DNA of 36,693 nt from Hydrogenophaga sp. (GCF_026125825.1 NZ_JAHCKK010000045.1:1-36693); one strand, 5' to 3'. Shown: positions 1 to 8,208, counted from the stretch's first letter. Notes: generated from the letters alone by a model not told the origin. Translations and numbers: made by a program.

Positions 1-2
1 CC

Positions 3-707
3 GTGCCGCCAGCCAAGGTCGCGCCCCGTGTGCCGGCCCACCCGGTCGCACCCACTGGCGTGGGCATGGAGTCGCAGGCGGTGCGCGCCGCCATGGTGCG
101 CAAGATCCAGGGGCAGGGCGTCACGCACCTGGGCGTGCTGGCGGCGTTGCAGGCGGTGGAGCGCCACCGCTTCGTCGATTCGGCGCTGGTCAACCAGGCC
201 TACGAGGACACCAGCCTGCCCATCGGCCTGGGACAGACGATCTCCAAGCCCGGCGTGGTCGCGCGCATGCTGGAGCTGCTTTGCCAGGGCCGCAGCGAAA
301 AGATGGGCCGGGTGCTGGAGATCGGCACAGGTTGTGGTTACCAGGCCGCCTTGCTCAGCCATCTGGCGCGCGAGGTCTACAGCATCGAGCGGCTCAAGGG
401 TTTGCACGAAAAATCGCGCGAGAACCTTCGGTGGTTCCGCCTCTCCAACCTGCACCTGCTGTTTGGCGATGGCATGCTGGGCTACCCCAAAGGGGCGCCC
501 TACGCGGCGATCATCGCGGCGGCAGGGGGCAACGACATTCCGCAGGCGTGGATCGACCAGCTGGCCGTGGGTGGCCGGCTGGTGGCGCCTGCGGTCACGG
601 CGGGCGGCCGGCAAAACCTCGTGGTGGTGGACAAAACCGCCGCCGGCGTCGTCCGCACAGAGCTGGAGGCCGTGCTCTTTGTGCCTCTAAAATCGGGTGT
701 CGCATGA
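3..707 (+). CDS. pcm: Protein-L-isoaspartate O-methyltransferase, probably 5'-partial
   Basis: Repairs damaged proteins by SAM-dependent methylation of L-isoaspartyl residues in the cytoplasm. The family substrate loop is visible (QAYEDTSLPIGLGQTISKP), followed by the SAM-binding motif VLEIGTGCGYQAALL, the acidic motif after the second strand (VYSIERL) and the GDGMLGYP strand. The visible 234 codons begin at a GTG at base 3. The protein is in frame from the window edge, and proteins of this group often have an extra N-terminal tail, so the true start may lie outside. A strong hairpin terminator follows the stop codon, and nlpD lies downstream, as in the conserved surE-pcm-nlpD neighbourhood. 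The family assignment is secure; only the start is uncertain. Confidence 0.93.
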   Translation: MPPAKVAPRVPAHPVAPTGVGMESQAVRAAMVRKIQGQGVTHLGVLAALQAVERHRFVDSALVNQAYEDTSLPIGLGQTISKPGVVARMLELLCQGRSEKMGRVLEIGTGCGYQAALLSHLAREVYSIERLKGLHEKSRENLRWFRLSNLHLLFGDGMLGYPKGAPYAAIIAAAGGNDIPQAWIDQLAVGGRLVAPAVTAGGRQNLVVVDKTAAGVVRTELEAVLFVPLKSGVA

Positions 708-708
708 T

Positions 709-745
709 GTCGCACCGCCTCCGGGGCGGTGCGACGTGTCTTTTT
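709..745 (+). terminator. Rho-independent terminator after pcm
   Basis: A perfect 11-bp stem (709-719 with 725-735, arms GTCGCACCGCC and GGCGGTGCGAC) has a 5-nt loop. It is followed by a short GTGTC and then TTTTT. The hairpin starts two bases after the pcm stop codon. It lies between pcm and nlpD, so nlpD needs either read-through or its own promoter in 746-799. Confidence 0.75.
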
Positions 746-799
746 CAGGGCCCTGACCGCGATGGCGGCCAGGGTTCCTTGCAATTCGTGGGAGTTTTC

Positions 800-1699
800 A
801 TGAACAAGCGTGTTTTCCAATGCTCGGGGCGTCCCCATGAGTCGGGTCGTCCTGCATGGCGAGGCGTCGCGGTCATGTCCATGCTGGCGGCGCTGATGGT
901 CGCCGCCGGCTGTTCCTCCACCCGCCTGGACCGCCCGGCGCCGGTGGAAGACCGGGGCGGTTCCGCCGCCCCCCGCCCCGCCGAAGTGGTGCCCATGCCG
1001 GGCGCCGAGAACGCCGGCAAGCCGGGCTACTACACCGTCAAGGCTGGCGATACCCTGTTCCGCATCGCGCTGGACAACGGCCAGAACTGGCGCGATATCC
1101 AGGCCTGGAACAGCCTCACCAACCCGAACGCGCTGGAAGTGGGCCAGGTGTTGCGCGTGCAGCCGCCCGGCGCCAGCACCACGGCCGCCGCACCGGCGGG
1201 CCCCACCACCAGCCCGGTGACCAGCTCGGGCGTGTCCTCCAGGCCGTTGTCGGAAACCGCGCCCCCTGCGGCCTCCACATCGCCCACCACCCCGCCGGCC
1301 CCCGCACCCGCTCCGGCCGCGGGCGGCGCCGACGAGATCAGCTTCATCTGGCCGGCCCAGGGCACCGTCATCACGCCGTTCGACGAAGCCAACAACAAGG
1401 GCGTGTCCATCGCCGGCAAGATCGGCGACCCGGTGGTTGCGGCGGCCGATGGCCGTGTGGTCTATGCCGGTGCCGGCCTGCGCGGCTATGGCAACCTGAT
1501 CATCCTCAAGCACAACAACACCTACCTCACCGCCTACGCCCACAACCAGGCGCTGCTGGTGCGGGAAGACCAGGCCGTGCGCCAGGGCCAGAAGATCGCC
1601 GAGATGGGCAGCAGCGACACCGATCGCGTCAAGCTGCACTTCGAGGTGCGTCGCCTGGGCAAGCCGGTCGACCCGATGGGCCACCTGCCCAAGCGCTGA
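800..1699 (+). CDS. nlpD: NlpD-like LysM/M23 lipoprotein (amidase activator)
   Basis: A 299-residue envelope lipoprotein. By analogy with E. coli NlpD it activates a cell-wall amidase at the division site. The N-terminus has a lipoprotein signal ending in LMVAAGC (Cys about residue 36). A LysM domain follows at roughly residues 76-118 (YYTVKAGDTLFRIA to VGQVLRV), then a Pro/Ala/Thr-rich linker, then an M23/LytM domain from about residue 177 to the end. The LytM domain is degenerate: the usual metal-site HxxxD is replaced by GVSIAG, although LHFEVR is kept. This matches NlpD and argues for an activator rather than a hydrolase. The start at 800 has GGGAG just upstream; an internal ATG at 875 would still keep the lipobox. 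No rpoS follows. Confidence 0.9.
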   Translation: MNKRVFQCSGRPHESGRPAWRGVAVMSMLAALMVAAGCSSTRLDRPAPVEDRGGSAAPRPAEVVPMPGAENAGKPGYYTVKAGDTLFRIALDNGQNWRDIQAWNSLTNPNALEVGQVLRVQPPGASTTAAAPAGPTTSPVTSSGVSSRPLSETAPPAASTSPTTPPAPAPAPAAGGADEISFIWPAQGTVITPFDEANNKGVSIAGKIGDPVVAAADGRVVYAGAGLRGYGNLIILKHNNTYLTAYAHNQALLVREDQAVRQGQKIAEMGSSDTDRVKLHFEVRRLGKPVDPMGHLPKR

Positions 1700-1712
1700 C
1701 GGCCGGCGCGGC

Positions 1713-2498
1713 ATTGCCTGGCCGGTTCTCGTTTTCGACATCGAGTCCATCCCCGACGTGGCCGGGCTGCGCGCCCTTCGGGGTGCGCCGGCGGCGCTCA
1801 GCGACGAGCAGGTTCACGCGGCCTGGCTGGCCGAGCGCAAGGAAAAGGGCCAGAGCGACTTCGTGCCACTGCACCTGCAGCGGGTGCTGGTCATCAGCTG
1901 CGTCTTCCGCAATGCCGAGGGGCTGCGCATCCACTCCTTCGTGGACCGCGACGGGCACAGCGAAGGCAAAGTGGTCCAGGCTTTCTTTCACTCGATCGAG
2001 AAACACACGCCCCAGCTGGTGAGCTGGAACGGTGGGGGCTTTGACCTGCCTGTGCTGCATTACCGCGGTCTGCGCCACGGCGTGGAGGCGAGCAAGTACT
2101 GGGACCTGGGCGAAGACGACCGCGAGTTCAAGTGGAACAACTACATCAGCCGGTACCACATGCGGCACCTGGACCTGATGGATCTGCTGGCCATGTACTC
2201 GCCCAAGAACAACGCCCCGCTGGACGCCATGGCCAAGCTCTGCGGTTTCCCGGGCAAGCTGGGCATGGACGGCTCGCAGGTCTACGCGCAGTACCTGGCC
2301 GGCCAGACCGAAGACATACGCCGCTATTGCGAGACCGACGTGATGAACACCTACCTGGTGTACTGCCGCTTCCAGAAGATGCGCGGCGGGCTGACCGAGG
2401 CCGAGTACGAGCAGGAGATTGCCATGGTCAAGGAGACGCTGGGCAACCTGGCGCCGGCCGAACCGCACTGGGACGAGTACCTGAAGGCCTGGGCCTGA
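1713..2498 (+). CDS. PolB-type 3'-5' exonuclease (DnaQ-like), non-standard start
   Basis: A predicted DEDD exonuclease of the DNA polymerase B exonuclease-like family. The Exo I motif is VLVFDIES (codons 1725-1748), Exo II is WNGGGFDLPVL, and Exo III is YCETDVMNTYLV. The frame has no ATG, GTG or TTG close upstream of Exo I. The first conventional start is GTG 1758, which would delete the catalytic DIE motif. The best candidate is an ATT codon at 1713, giving (M)AWPVLVFDIES, 14 bases after the nlpD stop codon at 1697-1699. Translation may therefore be coupled to nlpD. Function in repair or RNA turnover is unknown. The family call is firm; the start is inferred. Confidence 0.8.
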   Translation: MAWPVLVFDIESIPDVAGLRALRGAPAALSDEQVHAAWLAERKEKGQSDFVPLHLQRVLVISCVFRNAEGLRIHSFVDRDGHSEGKVVQAFFHSIEKHTPQLVSWNGGGFDLPVLHYRGLRHGVEASKYWDLGEDDREFKWNNYISRYHMRHLDLMDLLAMYSPKNNAPLDAMAKLCGFPGKLGMDGSQVYAQYLAGQTEDIRRYCETDVMNTYLVYCRFQKMRGGLTEAEYEQEIAMVKETLGNLAPAEPHWDEYLKAWA

Positions 2499-2510
2499 GA
2501 CAATCGGGGG

Positions 2511-4004
2511 ATGACAGCGTCCTCCCTCCACGAAAACAGCCTTCTGACCACCGCCAGCAGCGAGGCGGCCCACGAAACGCCGCGCAGCGCCTTGCCCGAG
2601 GGCTGGCTCGCGGTCGAGTCCCTCGACATCGATGCCCAGGGCATCGCCCGCCGGCCCGATGGCAAGGTGGTGTTCATCGAAGGTGCGCTGCCCTTCGAGC
2701 AGGTCAGCGTGAACGTGCACCGCAAGAAGAACAACTGGGAGGCCGGCACGGTGACGGCCATCCACCATGAATCTTCCCAGCGCGTGCGGCCGGGTTGCCC
2801 CCACTTCGGCCTGCACGCCGGTGCCTGCGGCGGCTGCAAGATGCAGCACCTGCACGAGGCCGCCCAGGTGGCGGTCAAGCAGCGCGTGTTGGAGGACAAC
2901 CTGTGGCACCTGGGCAAGGTCAGGGCCGAGACCATGATGCGCCCCATCGAGGGCCCGGCCTGGGGCTACCGCCACCGCGCGCGCCTCTCGGTGCGGCATG
3001 TGCACAAGAAGGGCGAGGTGCTGATCGGGTTTCACGAGCGCAAGAGCCGCTATGTGGCCGACATGAAGGTCTGCCCCGTGCTGCCCGCGCACGTGAGCAA
3101 CATGCTCATGCCCTTGCGAGAACTCATCTTTGGCATGGACGCGCGCGACACCTGCCCGCAGATCGAACTGGCCAGCGGGGACGACGTGACGGCGCTGGTG
3201 CTGCGCCACCTGGAGCCGCTGAGCGAGGACGATCTGGCGCGCCTGCGCGCGTTTGGCGCGCGGCATGGCGTGCAGTGGTGGCTGCAGGCCAAGGGGCCGG
3301 ATACCGTCAAGCTGCTCGACGAGGGCGGGGCGGTGCTGTCGTACACCTTGCCCGAGTTCGGCATCACCATGCCGTTCAAGCCGACCGACTTCACCCAGGT
3401 CAATCCGTTCATCAACCGCGTGCTGGTGGTGCGGGCCCTGCGCCTGCTGGATGCGCAGGCCCATGAGCGCGTGATCGACTGGTTTTGCGGGCTGGGCAAT
3501 TTCACCCTGCCGATTGCCACGACGGCGGGCGAGGTGCTGGGCATCGAGGGCAGCGAGGCCCTGGTGGCGCGCTCACGCGAGAACCTGGCGGGCAACCAGG
3601 CCGGCCGGGACCGGCCTCTGGCGCCCACCCGCTTCGCTGCGCGCAACCTGTTTGAGATGACGCCGGAGCAACTGGTGGCCGATGGCGCGGCCCAGAAGTG
3701 GTTGGTGGACCCGCCGCGCGAGGGTGCGTTCGCGCTGGCCAAGGCCATCGCCGACCTGCACCAGAACCCGGCCCTGCGCGGCGGCTGGACGCCGCCGCAG
3801 CGCATCGTCTACGTGAGCTGCAACCCGGCCACGCTGGCGCGCGACGCGGGGCTGCTGGTGCACCAGGCGGGCTACCGCTGTGTGGCGGCGGGGGTGGTCA
3901 ACATGTTTGCCCACACCGCTCACGTCGAGAGCATGGCGGTGTTCGAGCTAGACCCGTCGAAGGTGCCGGGCGCCGAGGCACCGGGGGCGCAGGGCGAGGG
4001 TTGA
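2511..4004 (+). CDS. rlmD: 23S rRNA (uracil-1939-C5)-methyltransferase
   Basis: A 497-residue SAM-dependent RNA methyltransferase that makes m5U in 23S rRNA. A TRAM-like RNA-binding domain occupies about residues 34-88. The [4Fe-4S] ligands are C96, C106, C109 (ACGGCK) and C188. The SAM motif is [14 protein letters not shown] (323-336), with the VDPPREG motif at 399-405 and the catalytic cysteine C437 in [12 protein letters not shown]. Length is typical, with a slightly extended N-terminus and a Pro/Gly/Ala tail. It starts 12 bases after the exonuclease stop, so the two are probably co-transcribed. It converges with the small lipoprotein gene, leaving only 7 bases between stop codons. Confidence 0.95.
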   Translation: MTASSLHENSLLTTASSEAAHETPRSALPEGWLAVESLDIDAQGIARRPDGKVVFIEGALPFEQVSVNVHRKKNNWEAGTVTAIHHESSQRVRPGCPHFGLHAGACGGCKMQHLHEAAQVAVKQRVLEDNLWHLGKVRAETMMRPIEGPAWGYRHRARLSVRHVHKKGEVLIGFHERKSRYVADMKVCPVLPAHVSNMLMPLRELIFGMDARDTCPQIELASGDDVTALVLRHLEPLSEDDLARLRAFGARHGVQWWLQAKGPDTVKLLDEGGAVLSYTLPEFGITMPFKPTDFTQVNPFINRVLVVRALRLLDAQAHERVIDWFCGLGNFTLPIATTAGEVLGIEGSEALVARSRENLAGNQAGRDRPLAPTRFAARNLFEMTPEQLVADGAAQKWLVDPPREGAFALAKAIADLHQNPALRGGWTPPQRIVYVSCNPATLARDAGLLVHQAGYRCVAAGVVNMFAHTAHVESMAVFELDPSKVPGAEAPGAQGEG

Positions 4005-4011
4005 TCCGGGA

Positions 4012-4350
4012 TCAGGATTTCTGCGATGGGGCGCCGGGTTTGGCGCCTTCGGCCGCCGAGGGTGCGGCACCGGCTTCGGGTTCGGAGGGCATGCCCACCA
4101 CCGAGTTCTCGCGCATGTACTGGTCCATCTCGCGCCAGCCGGCGAACACGGCGGCCTTGCCCGCGCGCGGGTAGTTGCTGAAGCAGCTTTCGATGCTGCG
4201 CACCGCGTGCCGGCAGGCGCTGCCAATGGCCTTGCCTTCGGCCTCCTTCTTGGCGGCGATCTGCGTGGCGGTCTCGATGCCCAGCGCTTCGCAGCCGGTC
4301 AGCAGGCTGACGGCGGCCAGGAGGCAGAGGGTGAGGGCGGTGTGTCGCAT
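4012..4350 (-). CDS. Small hypothetical lipoprotein
   Basis: A 112-residue protein I do not recognise. It begins with a clear lipoprotein signal (hydrophobic stretch CLLAAVSLLTGC, lipid-modified Cys about residue 20). The mature part is short, with two more cysteines about 12 residues apart (SACRHAVRSIESCFSNYP) that could form a disulfide. It ends in a low-complexity Ala/Pro/Gly tail. The aspartate at lipobox +2 that favours inner-membrane retention is absent (Cys-Glu), so outer-membrane anchoring is likely. It is convergent with rlmD and appears monocistronic. No function is proposed. Confidence 0.75.
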   Translation of the reverse strand: MRHTALTLCLLAAVSLLTGCEALGIETATQIAAKKEAEGKAIGSACRHAVRSIESCFSNYPRAGKAAVFAGWREMDQYMRENSVVGMPSEPEAGAAPSAAEGAKPGAPSQKS

Positions 4351-4446
4351 GGCTGTGCAAGGGTTTCAGCCTTGTTTCGGCGCCTGGGGCCTGAACTTGA
4401 CGCCTGCGGTGGCAAAAAAGTCACGCCGCCCGTGCGACAGGCCAAG

Positions 4447-4470
4447 AAAAAGGACCCGAAGGTCCTTTTT
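4447..4470 (-). terminator. Terminator with cUUCGg tetraloop
   Basis: A ten-bp perfect stem (4447-4456 with 4461-4470) encloses a four-base loop. Read on the minus strand the loop is C-UUCG-G, the extra-stable tetraloop, and the 3' arm ends in TTTTT. It lies just downstream of the Bax-inhibitor gene on the minus strand. The symmetric A/T ends could also allow action on the plus strand. Confidence 0.85.
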
Positions 4471-4488
4471 CGAGGGATGAGGCCCGGC

Positions 4489-5184
4489 TCAGTCGCGGTC
4501 GCCGCCGAACATGCCCAGCAGCATCAGCAGGCTCTGGAAGATGTTGAACAGGCTCAGGTACAGGCCCAGGGTGGCGGTGATGTAGTTGGTCTCGCCGCCG
4601 TCCACGATGCGCTTGAGGTCGTACAGCAGGTACAGGCTGAACACCACGATCGCCAGCGTGGCAATCACGGCCATGCCCGCCGGGCTGCCCACGAACACGT
4701 TGATGATCGCGCCGATCATGATGGCCAGGGCGCCCACGAAGAGCCATTTGCCCAGGCCGGAGATGTCGCGCTTGATCACGGTCGAGAGGTTCGCCATGAT
4801 GAAGAAGACGCCGGCCGTGCCGCCAAAGGCGGTCATGATCAGGCTCGAGCCGTTGGAGAAGCCCAACACCGAGGCCAGCAGGCGAGAGAGCATCAGGCCC
4901 ATGAAGAAGGTGAAGGCCAGCAGCACGGGCACGCCCGCGGCAGAGTTTTTGGTCTTCTCGATCGCGAACATGAAGCCGAAGGCGCCGCCCAGGAAGACGA
5001 TCAGGCCCAGGCCGCCCGTGAGCGAGGCGGTGATGCCCGTCTGCACGCCGATCCAGGCGCCCAGCACGGTGGGCAGCATGGACAGGGCCAGCAGCCAGTA
5101 GGTGTTGCGCATCACTTTGTTGCGCTGCGCATCGGAAGAAACGGCGGTGCCGAAGCGGCCGCTGGTCTGTACGTGGTCGGTCAT
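4489..5184 (-). CDS. Bax inhibitor-1 / YccA family membrane protein
   Basis: A 231-residue polytopic inner-membrane protein with about seven hydrophobic helices. Examples are TYWLLALSMLPTVLGAWIG, GLGLIVFLGGAFGFMFAI, GVPVLLAFTFFMGLMLS and VIATLAIVVFSLYLLYDLKRI. The segment LYDLKRIVDGGETNYITATLG and the final hydrophobic helix with a charged tail (GGDRD) are typical of the family. E. coli relatives YccA and YbhL modulate FtsH or have proposed ion-leak roles; the exact role here is unknown. The ATG at 5184 is preceded by GGAG at good spacing. A strong terminator follows, so the gene is probably monocistronic. It is divergent from the GlcG/HbpS gene. Confidence 0.92.
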   Translation of the reverse strand: MTDHVQTSGRFGTAVSSDAQRNKVMRNTYWLLALSMLPTVLGAWIGVQTGITASLTGGLGLIVFLGGAFGFMFAIEKTKNSAAGVPVLLAFTFFMGLMLSRLLASVLGFSNGSSLIMTAFGGTAGVFFIMANLSTVIKRDISGLGKWLFVGALAIMIGAIINVFVGSPAGMAVIATLAIVVFSLYLLYDLKRIVDGGETNYITATLGLYLSLFNIFQSLLMLLGMFGGDRD

Positions 5185-5318
5185 GGTGGTGATCTCCTTC
5201 ATCATCTGACGCCGTGGGCCGGTCGCTGCGCGTCCGAATGACGCGCAACCGGCGAAATTGCATTGTAGAAGTCTGGCCCGCCTTGGGCACGCGGCACGGG
5301 ACAACGCATTTTTGGTAT

Positions 5319-5332
5319 GGTCACTTGTGACC
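5319..5332. promoter_or_regulatory. Inverted repeat GGTCAC-TT-GTGACC in divergent intergenic region
   Basis: Perfect 6-bp arms separated by TT lie in the 249-base region between the Bax-inhibitor gene (minus) and the GlcG/HbpS gene (plus), about 100 bases upstream of the latter's start. The size and symmetry are compatible with a dimeric repressor operator. I cannot assign a regulator. The rest of the intergenic region shows no other strong signal. Confidence 0.35.
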
Positions 5333-5433
5333 TGAGGTGTGCCAATGCACGCGTTATCGTTCGCACTTTGTGCCCGGGCGGTCCGCTTCCGCTCTGCAAT
5401 CCCTTCTCTGATCCCCCATTTAGGACCAAGTTC

Positions 5434-5841
5434 ATGAAAAACAAGGCAATGCTCGAAATCGCCGACGTCAAACTCATCGCCGCCGCGGCCGAGGCCGAAG
5501 CCGTGAAGAACAACTGGGCGGTGACCATCGCCATCGTGGACGACGGCGGGCACCTGCTGTGGCTGCAACGGCTGGACGGCGCGGCTGCCATCTCGGCCCA
5601 CATCGCCCCCGCCAAGGCCCACACGGCCGCGATGGGGCGGCGTGAGAGCAAGATTTACGAAGACGTCATCAACCAGGGCCGCATGTCCTTCCTGAGCGCG
5701 CCCTTGCTCTCGGGCATGCTCGAAGGCGGTGTGCCCATCCTCAAGGATGGCCAGTGCCTGGGCGCGGTGGGGGTGAGTGGTGTGAAGTCGACCGAAGACG
5801 CACAGATCGCGCGCGCGGGCATCGCAGCGATCGGCCTGTGA
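5434..5841 (+). CDS. GlcG/HbpS-family (heme-degrading domain) protein
   Basis: A 135-residue single-domain protein of the HbpS/GlcG (formerly DUF336) family. Recognisable pieces are the N-terminal helix with Ala/Glu repeats (KLIAAAAEAEAVKNNW), AIVDDGGHLLWLQRLDGA, the APAKAHTAA helix, GGVPI and GAVGVSG. Family members include heme-binding HbpS and GlcG of glycolate loci, but most are uncharacterised. No signal peptide is visible, so the protein is probably cytoplasmic. The start at 5434 has AGGA about eight bases upstream. An iron or heme link is possible given the neighbouring hemP/tonB operon, but it is convergent with that operon and no Fur-like site was seen upstream. Confidence 0.85.
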   Translation: MKNKAMLEIADVKLIAAAAEAEAVKNNWAVTIAIVDDGGHLLWLQRLDGAAAISAHIAPAKAHTAAMGRRESKIYEDVINQGRMSFLSAPLLSGMLEGGVPILKDGQCLGAVGVSGVKSTEDAQIARAGIAAIGL

Positions 5842-5994
5842 GGCCCGTCCGGGCGGTGCTGCGCCCGGAAAAAATGCCTGGCTAACAAGACCCGGGGTCT
5901 CTTGGCTGGCAAAAAACGACGCACGGGGATGGTGATGTCCCCGGGTCGCCCCACGATGAAAAAGCGGTGCGAGGCAGGCGTGCGGTGCCGCCGC

Positions 5995-6207
5995 CTACTT
6001 GGTGAGGATCAGCTTGCCCTGCCGCGTCGCGTGCAGCCGGTAGAGCGATCCGTTGTGATGAATGGCCACCACCTTCTGGCCGCGCAGCAGTTCGGCGCTG
6101 GGCAACACCGGCACGGGGTGCCCTTCGTGCAGGAAGGGCGTCGCCGTGGCTGCTTCGGACTCGGTCGGCTCGGCGGGCGAGGGGGTGGTGTCCAGGTTCG
6201 GGTTCAT
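5995..6207 (-). CDS. hemP: Hemin uptake protein HemP/HmuP family
   Basis: A 70-residue protein. The C-terminal 35 residues match the HemP family: LPSAELLRGQKVVAIHHNG, then YRLHATRQGKLILTK at the very end. The N-terminal half is variable and low complexity (Pro, Glu, Thr, Ala). HemP/HmuP is a small cytoplasmic protein needed for heme-receptor expression in some proteobacteria. Its ATG overlaps the exbD stop codon (ATGA), so it is the last gene of the tonB-exbB-exbD-hemP operon. No heme receptor or heme ABC transporter lies next to it. Downstream (5842-5994) I see no gene. Confidence 0.88.
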   Translation of the reverse strand: MNPNLDTTPSPAEPTESEAATATPFLHEGHPVPVLPSAELLRGQKVVAIHHNGSLYRLHATRQGKLILTK

Positions 6208-6617
6208 GGCGTGCCCGGTTCGGTGATGAACCCGATCTTGCGCACGCCGCTGCGCTGAGCGCTGGCCATGGCCTGTGCCACCCGCTCGTAGCGCACCGCC
6301 TTGTCGCCGCGGATGTGCAACTCCGGCTGGGGGTCTTGGGCAGCCGCCGCCGCGAGGCGGTTGGCGAAGTCGGCATCTTCCACGCGCTGGTCGTTCCAGT
6401 AGTAGACGCCGTCCGCATCGACGGTCAGGCGGATGTTCTCGGGTTTGTCCAGCACCTTCTCCACGCTGGCCTGCGGCAGCTCGATGTTGACCGAGTGCTT
6501 GATCACGGGCACGGTGATGATGAAGATGATCAGCAGGACCAGCATCACGTCGATGAACGGGATCATGTTGATCTCGCTCATCATCTCGTCGCTGTCCGAT
6601 TGGGTTCCGATGGCCAT
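6204..6617 (-). CDS. exbD: Biopolymer transport protein ExbD
   Basis: A 137-residue inner-membrane subunit of the TonB energising complex. A short cytoplasmic N-terminus is followed by one transmembrane helix (about residues 21-40), which carries the proton-path aspartate D23 in INMIPFIDVMLVLLIIF. The periplasmic domain ends near QRSGVRKIGFITEP. Length and motif agree with ExbD/TolR. It starts 14 bases after exbB stops and overlaps hemP at its 3' end. Its genetic link to tonB makes ExbD more likely than TolR. Confidence 0.94.
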   Translation of the reverse strand: MAIGTQSDSDEMMSEINMIPFIDVMLVLLIIFIITVPVIKHSVNIELPQASVEKVLDKPENIRLTVDADGVYYWNDQRVEDADFANRLAAAAAQDPQPELHIRGDKAVRYERVAQAMASAQRSGVRKIGFITEPGTP

Positions 6618-6631
6618 GGCTGGGTTTCCTC

Positions 6632-7384
6632 TTACGAGGCCTTCTTCATCGGCAGCACTTTGCCGTCGGCTGCGCTGGCGGTGACGCGTGCACCGGTGAC
6701 GAAGTAGGCGTGCAGGTCGTGCGCAAAGCGGTTGAGCTGGTGGCTGATGCCCTTGTTGCCGCGCACCAGGGCGTTGTAGCCCAGCACGGCGGGAATGGCG
6801 ACCAGCAGGCCCAGCGCGGTCATGATCAGCGCCTCGCCGATCGGGCCGGCCACGCGGTCGATGCTGACCTGGCCCGCCGCGCCGATGCTCAGCAAGGCGT
6901 GGTAGATGCCCCAGACGGTGCCGAACAGGCCCACGAAGGGAGCGGTGGAGGCCACCGAGGCGAGCACCGACAGGCCGCTCTGCGCGCGGGCGGTGTGGTC
7001 GTCCACGCTCTTGCGCAGCGAGCGCTCGACCCAGTCGCTCACGTCCAGGCTGTCGTGCAACTGGCGCTGCGGCGGGGAGCCGTTGTGGCCGTCCTTGTGC
7101 AGGATGTGGCGGGTGGCTTCGCGGCCTTCGAGGGCCACGCTGCGGAAAGGGTTGCCTTCGGACGAGCCCAGCTTGTCCAGGCCTTCGGCGAAATCGGCGC
7201 TGTGCCAGAAGCCTTCGATGCCCTTGGCCTGGGCGCGCTGGGCGCGCTGATCCAGGGCCTTCCACAGGATGATGACCCAGGTGGTCAGCGACATGCCCAG
7301 CAGCACGATGGCCACCGAACGGGTGACCCAGTCACCTTGTGTCCAGACGTGGGCCAAGCCCGTCGAAGCGAATTGCGGATCCAT
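6632..7384 (-). CDS. exbB: MotA/TolQ/ExbB proton channel protein
   Basis: A 250-residue inner-membrane proton-channel subunit. The first helix is about residues 19-39 (TRSVAIVLLGMSLTTWVII). A large cytoplasmic loop follows, then the paired family helices containing LASVASTAPFVGLFGTVWGIYHAL and GPIGEALIMTALGLLVAIPAVLGYN. The ATG at 7384 gives MDPQFAS. It sits 26 bases downstream of tonB and just upstream of exbD. This order (tonB-exbB-exbD) is typical of dedicated iron-uptake energising operons. Confidence 0.94.
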   Translation of the reverse strand: MDPQFASTGLAHVWTQGDWVTRSVAIVLLGMSLTTWVIILWKALDQRAQRAQAKGIEGFWHSADFAEGLDKLGSSEGNPFRSVALEGREATRHILHKDGHNGSPPQRQLHDSLDVSDWVERSLRKSVDDHTARAQSGLSVLASVASTAPFVGLFGTVWGIYHALLSIGAAGQVSIDRVAGPIGEALIMTALGLLVAIPAVLGYNALVRGNKGISHQLNRFAHDLHAYFVTGARVTASAADGKVLPMKKAS

Positions 7385-7410
7385 GATTCTCAGACTCCAG
7401 GGGAAAAGGT

Positions 7411-8142
7411 TTATTGCAAAACGAAATTGATCGGAACGTCGAACCACATGGCTTCGGCCACCCCGTTGCGCTTGCCCGGCACGTAGCGCCAGCGCAGCAC
7501 GGTCTGCACGGCGGTCTGGTCCAGCCGCTCGAAGCCGCTGGAGGCGCGGACCTCGGCCTTGCTTGCCGTGCCGTTGGTCTCGATGAGCACGCGCACCACC
7601 ACCTTGCCTTGTTCGCCCAGGCGCTTGGACAGGGAGGGGTAGGGCGGGCGCGGGTTGTTCAGGTAGGCGGCGCTGCTCGAGGGCAGCTCCACGCGCGGTG
7701 GCGCAGGTGGGGCGGGTGGCGCTGGCGGCGCTGGCGGGGCCGGTGGCGCGGGTTCGGCCGCCGCCACCACGGGCGGTGCAGGGTCGGGCGGTGCCACCAC
7801 CGGAGCGCTGGGCGATGGCTCCTGCCGCAACACCGGCTGCGGCGCGGGCTCGGGGCGCGCGACGGGTTTCGGCCTGGGCTTGGGCTGCGGCACGGCGGGC
7901 GCGGGCGGCGGCGGCTCGGGCGCGATCTGCGGCTTCGCCGGTTCGATGATTTCGGCCAGCACTTCCACGGGGACCACCATTTCGACGGCACGGCGCAGCA
8001 AACCGCTCTGCAAGGCCCAGACGGCCAGCACATGAAAGCCCACCACCGCGCCCACCACCAGGACGCGGCGGTTCAGGCGGCGCGGCGTGGCCTCAGGCGT
8101 GGGAGAGAAGGGTGGCGCCAGGGTGGCGCTGGGGGTCGGCAT
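7411..8142 (-). CDS. tonB: Energy transducer TonB
   Basis: A 243-residue protein that transmits proton-motive force to outer-membrane receptors. A short N-terminus is followed by one transmembrane helix (about residues 27-46) containing the conserved His (H37 in GFHVLAVWAL). A long Pro/Ala periplasmic linker (about residues 69-149) ends in a run of PPA repeats. The C-terminal TonB domain runs from about residue 160 (NNPRPPYPSLSKRLGEQGKV) through VLRWRYVPGKRNG to INFVLQ. It starts the tonB-exbB-exbD-hemP run and lies 66 bases after a tiny membrane-peptide ORF. A 19-bp Fur-like palindrome lies about 210 bases upstream. Its likely partners are the two receptors at 27.5-32.3 kb. Confidence 0.95.
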   Translation of the reverse strand: MPTPSATLAPPFSPTPEATPRRLNRRVLVVGAVVGFHVLAVWALQSGLLRRAVEMVVPVEVLAEIIEPAKPQIAPEPPPPAPAVPQPKPRPKPVARPEPAPQPVLRQEPSPSAPVVAPPDPAPPVVAAAEPAPPAPPAPPAPPAPPAPPRVELPSSSAAYLNNPRPPYPSLSKRLGEQGKVVVRVLIETNGTASKAEVRASSGFERLDQTAVQTVLRWRYVPGKRNGVAEAMWFDVPINFVLQ

Positions 8143-8208
8143 GGTGGTGTCGGAAGAGGCTCGGCAGGACGGTGAGGCGGGCGGGCTTGGTGAAGGCCTC
8201 GTTATGAA

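Noticed and set aside
1629-3464. A 611-codon minus-strand open frame
   Set aside because: It lies antisense to the exonuclease and rlmD, which have full catalytic motifs. Its sequence is His/Gln/Val-rich and unlike a folded protein, as expected for a GC-rich shadow.
5848-5869. Hairpin TCCGGGC...GCCCGGA after the GlcG/HbpS gene as a terminator
   Set aside because: It is followed by A residues on the plus strand and preceded by T residues on the minus strand, the wrong polarity for an intrinsic terminator in either direction.
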